From: a virus
IMG/VR virus record: IMGVR_UViG_3300032092_000222
Coordinates: 1 to 25,229 of that record
DNA length: 25,229 bases
Reading direction: 5' to 3' (one strand)
In this document: positions 21,207 to 25,229 of the stretch, in pieces
Numbering within the stretch: the stretch's first letter is position 1
Layout of the letters: every line of letters begins with the position of its first letter
Program-made: the position numbers and the translations under genes
The notes under the pieces: model-generated
Told to the model about the DNA's origin: nothing
The model's database searches: none
What the model saw: the letters and a program-made list of their open reading frames with translations, nothing else

Positions 21207-23123
21207 ATGGCAACAATCACCAATACCAAGCTCTCACAGGGCCAGATCAAGGGCACGGGCAAGGATCATCTCGGCGCCGAGCTCTCTGCTGTTGAGTCTG
21301 CAATCGCAGGCGCACTCGGCAAGGCAGGATACGAGGGTGGTGCAGACATCAACCTGAAGGACCTCGGCGAGATGGTTGACGGCAATGCAGCTGGCATGAC
21401 CCTCAAGGTCGACGTTGCAGCAGGCGGCTTTGACATCACCGGCGCAGGCGAGATGGCAGCTGGCGTGGGCAGATTCGGCAACACCTCAGCAGGCATCCTC
21501 ACAGCAACTTCAGCTGCTGTGTCCGGCGTGGCAACAGTCGGTGGATCATTCGACGTCAACGGCGCAGCAACACTCGCATCAGTCACAGTCGAGGGAACAT
21601 CAGCTCTCGTTGGTAATGTGAATGCAAGCGGCAACGTCACAATCGCAGGCGACCTGTTCGTCAACGGCACACAGACCGTGATGAACACAGCACAGGTCGA
21701 GATCGAAGACGACCACCTCGTCATCGCCAAGGGCAAGCCCTCACTGGTCGGCGGCGAAGGCTTCGCACTCGTGTCTGACGCTGGCACCCACTTCATGCAC
21801 TGGGACGTCTCCAACAAGTGGAGCATCTCTGACGGCGTCAAGTCTGTCGACTTCAAGGCCGGCGACAAGATGCTCGTCGACAGCATGGGCGTTCACGGCT
21901 CAGCTGACGGCCTCGCACTCGACTCAGCAGGCAAGGTGCAGTTCAAGGACAGCTTCATGACATCACCCATGGACCTCAGCAAGACCGGTGAGTACGCACC
22001 AGTCTTCGGCGCAGGCTCATGGGCAGCTGGCCTCGGCCTCATCGGCGCCCTGAACAAGGTGCGCACTGACTCCGGTGCAAGCCTCCTCGCAGCATCTGGC
22101 ACACTCGTTGCAGCCCTCGACGCCGAGCGCCTCCGCGCAATGGCAGCAGAGGCAGCTCTCCAGGCCGAGATCGACGCAGAAGAGGCAGCCCGCGCTGCAG
22201 CAGACACAGCACACGACGCAGCAATTGCAGCAGAAGTTGCAGCTCGCATCGCTGGTGACGCAACTCTCACCACAAACCTCGCTGCAGAGGTCTCACGTGC
22301 ACAGGCAGCCGAGAGCGTTCTCAACGGCAAGATTGCTACAGAGAAGTCCCGCGCAGAGGCTGCAGAGCTCGTTCTAACCAACGGACTCGCCGCAGAAATT
22401 GCAGCTCGCATCGCTGACGTGAACTCCGAAGAGTCACGTGCTCTCGCCGCAGAGGCAGTCCTCGACGGCAAGATCGTTGCAGAGGCCAGCCGTGCCCTCG
22501 CCGCCGAGACCGTTCTCGATGGCAAGATCACAACCGAGAAGAACCGTGCAGAGGCAGCTGAGCTCGTTCTAACCAACGCTCTCGCAGCTGAGGTCACACG
22601 CGCCCAGGTTGCAGAGGCAACTCTCACCACAAACCTGGCAGCTGAAGTCACCCGTGCTCAGGGCGCCGAGGCAGTCCTCGACGGCAAGATCTCAACTGAG
22701 AAGGCACGTGCAGAGGCAGCCGAGCTCGTTCTGACCAATGCTATTGCAGCAGAGGTTGCACGTGCACAGGCAGCAGAGGCAGTCCTCGACGGCAAGATTG
22801 CACAGGAGACAACACGTGCTGTTGCAGCAGAGGGCGTCCTCGACGGCAAGATCACCACACTCAGCACCAAGATTGCAACACAGGCAACACGCATCTTCGT
22901 GGCTGTGGTCCCCAATGGACCAGACCTACAAGCAGACAGCGACCTCACCGGTTACTCCGCCGCAGAGTTCGTCATGCCCGCAGGCAAGGTAGCAACAAAC
23001 TACGACGTGTACCTCAACGGCCAGCAGATGATCTGGAATTCCGACTTCGCATTCGTGCTCGGAAAGATCCAGTTCAAGTTCGTCCTCAAGCCCGGCGACG
23101 TGGTCCGCTTCCGCGAGTTCTAG
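21207..23123 (+). CDS. Long coiled-coil tail-fibre/virion protein
   Basis: A 638-residue protein with GGAG at 21197-21200. Residues about 60-150 are a Gly/Ala/Val-rich repetitive beta region (G.F..NG.ATLASVTV type), followed by a D.LVI..G segment common in phage fibres. Residues about 300-560 are a long coiled coil built from degenerate repeats of roughly 20 residues reading AEAVLDGKI..E..RA.AAE. The final 60 residues end with YDVYLNGQQM and KIQFKFVLKPGD, the beta motif also seen in the 20122 gene. It probably forms a trimeric fibre or appendage. Codons are strongly biased toward C- or G-ending forms and GCA, unlike neighbouring genes. With the structured leader and terminator, this suggests a highly produced virion protein. 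Confidence 0.75.
   Translation: MATITNTKLSQGQIKGTGKDHLGAELSAVESAIAGALGKAGYEGGADINLKDLGEMVDGNAAGMTLKVDVAAGGFDITGAGEMAAGVGRFGNTSAGILTATSAAVSGVATVGGSFDVNGAATLASVTVEGTSALVGNVNASGNVTIAGDLFVNGTQTVMNTAQVEIEDDHLVIAKGKPSLVGGEGFALVSDAGTHFMHWDVSNKWSISDGVKSVDFKAGDKMLVDSMGVHGSADGLALDSAGKVQFKDSFMTSPMDLSKTGEYAPVFGAGSWAAGLGLIGALNKVRTDSGASLLAASGTLVAALDAERLRAMAAEAALQAEIDAEEAARAAADTAHDAAIAAEVAARIAGDATLTTNLAAEVSRAQAAESVLNGKIATEKSRAEAAELVLTNGLAAEIAARIADVNSEESRALAAEAVLDGKIVAEASRALAAETVLDGKITTEKNRAEAAELVLTNALAAEVTRAQVAEATLTTNLAAEVTRAQGAEAVLDGKISTEKARAEAAELVLTNAIAAEVARAQAAEAVLDGKIAQETTRAVAAEGVLDGKITTLSTKIATQATRIFVAVVPNGPDLQADSDLTGYSAAEFVMPAGKVATNYDVYLNGQQMIWNSDFAFVLGKIQFKFVLKPGDVVRFREF
22240..22870 (+). repeat. Degenerate tandem repeats coding for the coiled coil
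   Basis: Near-identical DNA blocks recur in frame. GCAGTCCTCGACGGCAAGAT occurs three times (about 22457, 22673 and 22783), with a GGCGTCCTC variant near 22835. GAGCTCGTTCTAACCAAC occurs near 22366 and 22560. CAACTCTCACCACAAACCT occurs near 22260 and 22618. These mark internal duplication in the fibre gene and could recombine to change fibre length. Confidence 0.7.
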
Positions 23124-23143
23124 TAGCTCGCGGTTTAGACCGC
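23111..23143 (+). repeat. Two competing hairpins around the fibre-gene stop
   Basis: CCGCGAG (23111-23117) pairs with CTCGCGG (23127-23133) across the stop codon. GCGGT (23130-23134) can instead pair with ACCGC (23139-23143) around TTAG. The two share bases and exclude each other. They sit just before the main terminator and may stabilise the 3' end of the message. Confidence 0.4.
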
Positions 23144-23169
23144 ACGCTTCTTAACTGAGGCAAAAATTT

Positions 23170-23201
23170 GGGCCGCACACTCACGTGTGCGGCCCATTTT
23201 T
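23170..23201 (+). terminator. Strong intrinsic terminator
   Basis: A perfect 11-bp GC-rich stem (23170-23180 with 23185-23195), loop TCAC, followed by ATTTTTG. AAAAAT on the left flank makes it look bidirectional. It ends the transcript of the coiled-coil fibre gene. Confidence 0.92.
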
Positions 23202-23230
23202 GTGATATGTATAGAACGGGAGACAACAAC

Positions 23231-23476
23231 ATGGCAAACATTCTAATTGACATTCTTGCAGCATATGTTGCTGGAGGTCTAATCTTTGCAGGTTATAACG
23301 TTCTCGAGATCAGCACGCTGCAGCGTCAAAATGATCTCACACGTGACAAGAACTTGAAGAACACGATCACGGCTCAGGCAAAGCAGCACTTTGATGAAGT
23401 GCGCGGCGCTTGGAAGTGGCCTTACCTGTTAGGCAAGACTGCCGTCGCTGCCATTAAGTGGGCCAAGACGATCTAA
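23231..23476 (+). CDS. Small membrane protein, unknown function
   Basis: An 82-residue protein. I choose the ATG at 23231, with GGGAGA at 23218-23223. An in-frame TTG at 23168 would start inside the terminator and is rejected. Residues about 4-23 (ILIDILAAYVAGGLIFAGYN) form one likely transmembrane helix. The rest is polar and basic (LQRQNDLTRDKNLKN...), ending in WKWPYLLGKTAVAAIKWAKTI, which may form an amphipathic helix. No family is recognised. It could be a membrane-associated or virion protein. It begins a new block after the terminator. Confidence 0.6.
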   Translation: MANILIDILAAYVAGGLIFAGYNVLEISTLQRQNDLTRDKNLKNTITAQAKQHFDEVRGAWKWPYLLGKTAVAAIKWAKTI

Positions 23477-23488
23477 AAGTGAACCGCT

Positions 23489-24217
23489 GTGGATACCTCA
23501 AAAAAGCTCAAAAAGCTAACCTACAAGCTGCAGTACCTTCGTGTTGAGCTCGAAGAAGTTGAAGAAGCGCATTCGCGTGCCAAGTGGGAGCTTAGCAACG
23601 CGATTTTTGAGATATTTGCGAGATGTGGTAAAAAGATTCAGACACATGAGAGCGGATCTGTTGTGGATCCGCCTCCTCCGCCGCAAGAAGACGAAATTCC
23701 AGCCATCAACCTCGAGGCAGATCTAAAGAAGATCGTCAGAAAAATTGCGCTTAAGACACATCCAGACAGGACTGCAAACCTCACAGACGATGTAAAAGCT
23801 TACTACGAAAGCCTGTATCGAGATGTGATGTCAGCTGCCAAAGATGCTGACGAAGGGCGGATCATTGAGATCGCACTTGAGCTGGACATCGATATTGATC
23901 TTGACGAAATTCGTCACACAAGACCTCTTGAGGCGCTTACATCCCGCCTTGAAGGAAAAATCGACCAGATCAAACGCACACCTGAGATTATCTGGCTTAA
24001 CCACCGCGATCAAGATGAGATTAGGTGCAATATGCTTGTCATGGCAGCAAGTAACATGGGCCTCGAGCTTAGTCCACAAATTGCGCTTGACGTTGTTAAT
24101 TGGGTAAAAGCAGGTTGCCCTAATGGCACGCAATATGCTCGGGTCACACCTGCACGTCCTGATAAGGTTTGGGAAAAACGGCGACCGGGCACCCGTCCTG
24201 AACGTATTTCTCGTTAA
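23489..24217 (+). CDS. J-domain-like protein with N-terminal coiled coil
   Basis: A 242-residue protein with a GTG start 12 bases after the previous stop and no strong SD. Residues 3-45 are a charged coiled coil, and 60-70 is a Pro run. Residues about 75-135 look like a J-domain: LKKIVRKIALKTHPDR with HPD at 91-93, then YESLYRDVMSAAKDA. This is the DnaJ motif that stimulates Hsp70 (DnaK). The helix around HPD is fairly typical but the rest is divergent, so a true J-domain is likely, not certain. It may recruit host DnaK to assembly or take-over. The C-terminus ends RPGTRPERISR, a motif shared with the next protein. Confidence 0.65.
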   Translation: MDTSKKLKKLTYKLQYLRVELEEVEEAHSRAKWELSNAIFEIFARCGKKIQTHESGSVVDPPPPPQEDEIPAINLEADLKKIVRKIALKTHPDRTANLTDDVKAYYESLYRDVMSAAKDADEGRIIEIALELDIDIDLDEIRHTRPLEALTSRLEGKIDQIKRTPEIIWLNHRDQDEIRCNMLVMAASNMGLELSPQIALDVVNWVKAGCPNGTQYARVTPARPDKVWEKRRPGTRPERISR

Positions 24218-24253
24218 AGTTTAATTGTTGTGTTTGCATTATAAATTAAGTGC

Positions 24254-24793
24254 ATGGACACAAAAAATAAAGACACAGTTACCCTGATCGATATCCAGAA
24301 TATTGTTAGTGGCTATATCGCAGCACAAGTTGCTGACAAGTCTGAGATCTTGAAGGCAATTGATAGAGATTCAATCATTCATGACGTCGCTAGCGCAATC
24401 CAGAAAAAGATTGTTGTGATGGTCAAGGCATGCAGGAAATCGTGCATAGGCAAATCTACCGAGGAGCGCGAGATTATTATGTGGACAACGTTAGATAAGA
24501 TCGAAGAAATTATCGCACAAGATGTAGCATCAACACGCGATGCTGTGCTTTATGGCAAAGGGAAGCATGAAGCAATTGAGTCATCAATGTCAGCATTAAA
24601 TGCATCATGGGACGCCGGTATTGGTGATTTGCAACGTATTGACACAGCTGCTGAGATCATTAAAAGTGGAGATACACCCATTAATGGTAAAAATCGTAAA
24701 CCTGGCACACGCCCAGAAAAGCTTTCAGTGGTTAGGCGCGCCCAGGAAGAGGTCAATTCTACGAGTGTGAGTAGTGTCCAGGAGAACGAGTGA
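24254..24793 (+). CDS. Unknown protein with C-terminal KPGTRPEKLS motif
   Basis: A 179-residue helical protein of unknown family, with ATG at 24254. The SD is weak, and TTATAAATT about 10 bases upstream resembles a late or -10 element. Residues 1-145 are mostly helical and moderately charged, with two Cys (60, 64) close together. Residues 149-158 read KPGTRPEKLS, matching RPGTRPERIS at the end of the J-domain-like protein. A 21-residue Ser/Glu-rich tail follows. Its stop overlaps the ATG of the next structural gene (TGATG). Its position suggests assembly or a virion role. Confidence 0.6.
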   Translation: MDTKNKDTVTLIDIQNIVSGYIAAQVADKSEILKAIDRDSIIHDVASAIQKKIVVMVKACRKSCIGKSTEEREIIMWTTLDKIEEIIAQDVASTRDAVLYGKGKHEAIESSMSALNASWDAGIGDLQRIDTAAEIIKSGDTPINGKNRKPGTRPEKLSVVRRAQEEVNSTSVSSVQENE

Positions 24794-25229
24794 TGCCCAC
24801 GACGCTTGTCAAAACAGTCAATTTTGGGTCAACAAAAACAGGGAGAACTGCAACAATTGGCTATCGACTAATTGATGACACAGGGACACCGATTCAAGCA
24901 CGATCGCAGGCGGGGGTCTACGAAGCTTTTCCAGGAACAGGAATCTATGCAGCAAACATTACATTTCCTGATGACTTTGTGGGAACAATCTTGTGGGATA
25001 TTGAAGGTGTTAGACCTGTTTATGCAGCTGAAGAGTTTAATAATTCAATTAACGGAACAGGCGTTAGTCAACAGGTCGCTGATGTCACTATGCAAGTAGG
25101 AATTGTGACCGATCAAGTCTCTGATCTTGCTGACGAAATTCGTTTTATTCGAGGCATGACGGCTGGACGGTGGACGCTTGATAGCAAAGATTCAACAATG
25201 ACATTCTATGATGAGAGCGGCAGAAACGT
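24793..25229 (+). CDS. Virion structural protein, 3' truncated by the window end
   Basis: The frame starts at an ATG overlapping the previous stop, with AGGAGA at 24780-24785, and stays open to the window edge, so only about 145 residues are seen. The N-terminal about 70 residues look like a beta-sandwich: KTVNFGSTKTGRTATIGYRL, then GVYEAFPGTGIYAANITF and GTILWDIEG. This pattern is common in phage neck, tail or adaptor proteins with an Ig-like domain. Then comes a helical stretch (VADVTMQVGIVTDQVSDL), and RFIRGMTAGRWTL and STMTFYDESGRN. The exact role is unknown. Confidence 0.6.
   Translation, partial: MPTTLVKTVNFGSTKTGRTATIGYRLIDDTGTPIQARSQAGVYEAFPGTGIYAANITFPDDFVGTILWDIEGVRPVYAAEEFNNSINGTGVSQQVADVTMQVGIVTDQVSDLADEIRFIRGMTAGRWTLDSKDSTMTFYDESGRN

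Noticed and set aside
21266-21886. 206-residue open frame on the - strand
   Set aside because: Same cause: the codon bias of the fibre gene suppresses stops on the opposite strand.
21893-22651. 252-residue open frame on the - strand
   Set aside because: It is the complement of the coiled-coil repeats of the fibre gene. Its Ala/Ser/Arg repeat composition is what a GC-biased repetitive + strand gene yields, and no SD or family motif is present.
22240-22870. CRISPR-like repeat array
   Set aside because: The repeats are in frame, degenerate and protein-coding (coiled coil), and there are no unique spacers of constant length.
23168-23230. N-terminal extension of the small membrane protein from a TTG
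   Set aside because: It would be translated through the strong terminator. The ATG at 23231 has a GGGAGA SD.
24240-24247. TATAAATT as a T4-type late promoter
   Set aside because: It matches 7 of 8 bases of TATAAATA but would start transcription almost on the ATG, and no similar element was found before the other structural genes.

Overview
This window is part of a large, densely packed, strictly lytic-looking tailed-phage genome, most likely a myovirus. Every convincing gene lies on the + strand, genes abut or overlap by a few bases (ATGA, GTGA, TTGA and TGATG junctions), and the contents are baseplate and fibre proteins plus a T4-like replication and recombination set and a nucleotide-metabolism set. 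The host cannot be named from the sequence. Starts are ATG, GTG and TTG with ordinary Shine-Dalgarno (SD) sequences, so a bacterial host is clear. The B12-dependent ribonucleotide reductase and flavin-dependent thymidylate synthase suggest a host that supplies cobalamin. No tRNA gene, CRISPR array, insertion sequence or integration module was seen, and no stretch longer than about 160 bases lacks a gene.

Layout. 1-3740: baseplate module (a 5'-truncated tail or baseplate protein, a gp53-like LysM-type wedge protein, and a 988-residue hub-like protein). 3782-5508: a short family-A DNA polymerase core without an exonuclease domain, then a degenerate HD-domain protein. 5513-6973: an unrecognised 486-residue protein with two Gly/Ala-rich hydrophobic stretches, perhaps a virion or ejected protein. 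7091-11493: core replication and recombination cluster (gp32-like ssDNA-binding protein, UvsX/RecA recombinase, 5'-3' exonuclease, DnaB/gp41-type helicase). 11536-20072: nucleotide metabolism and DNA repair (class II ribonucleotide reductase, ClpP-like protease, DUF2061-like membrane protein, ThyX, NUDIX hydrolase, an MBD4-like plus Fpg/Nei double DNA glycosylase, two all-alpha NTP-pyrophosphatase-like domains with one fused to a HAD nucleotidase, and a second, divergent ThyX-family protein). 20122-25229: return to structural genes (fibre-type proteins with NGQ..L repeats, a long coiled-coil fibre protein with strongly biased codons, a small membrane protein, a J-domain-like protein, a protein sharing its C-terminal motif, and a truncated structural protein).

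How it fits together. The polymerase core, ssDNA-binding protein, recombinase, exonuclease and helicase form a recombination-dependent replisome. The reductase, ThyX, NUDIX, MazG-like and HAD proteins feed and clean the dNTP pool. The most notable features are: (1) two full-length DNA glycosylases joined in one frame, with a strong internal SD and ATG exactly at the MPEGPE start of the Nei domain; (2) a second ThyX relative with an altered signature motif beside a MazG/HAD fusion, a combination that could serve pyrimidine modification or pool control; (3) a structured leader before the coiled-coil fibre gene and a terminator-like hairpin inside the start of the gene at 20122; (4) inverted repeats that overlap or closely flank putative -10 boxes before several gene starts; and (5) a shared C-terminal (K/R)PGTRPE(K/R)(L/I)S motif on two neighbouring proteins. 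Functional calls rest on motifs read by eye, and no database search was run.
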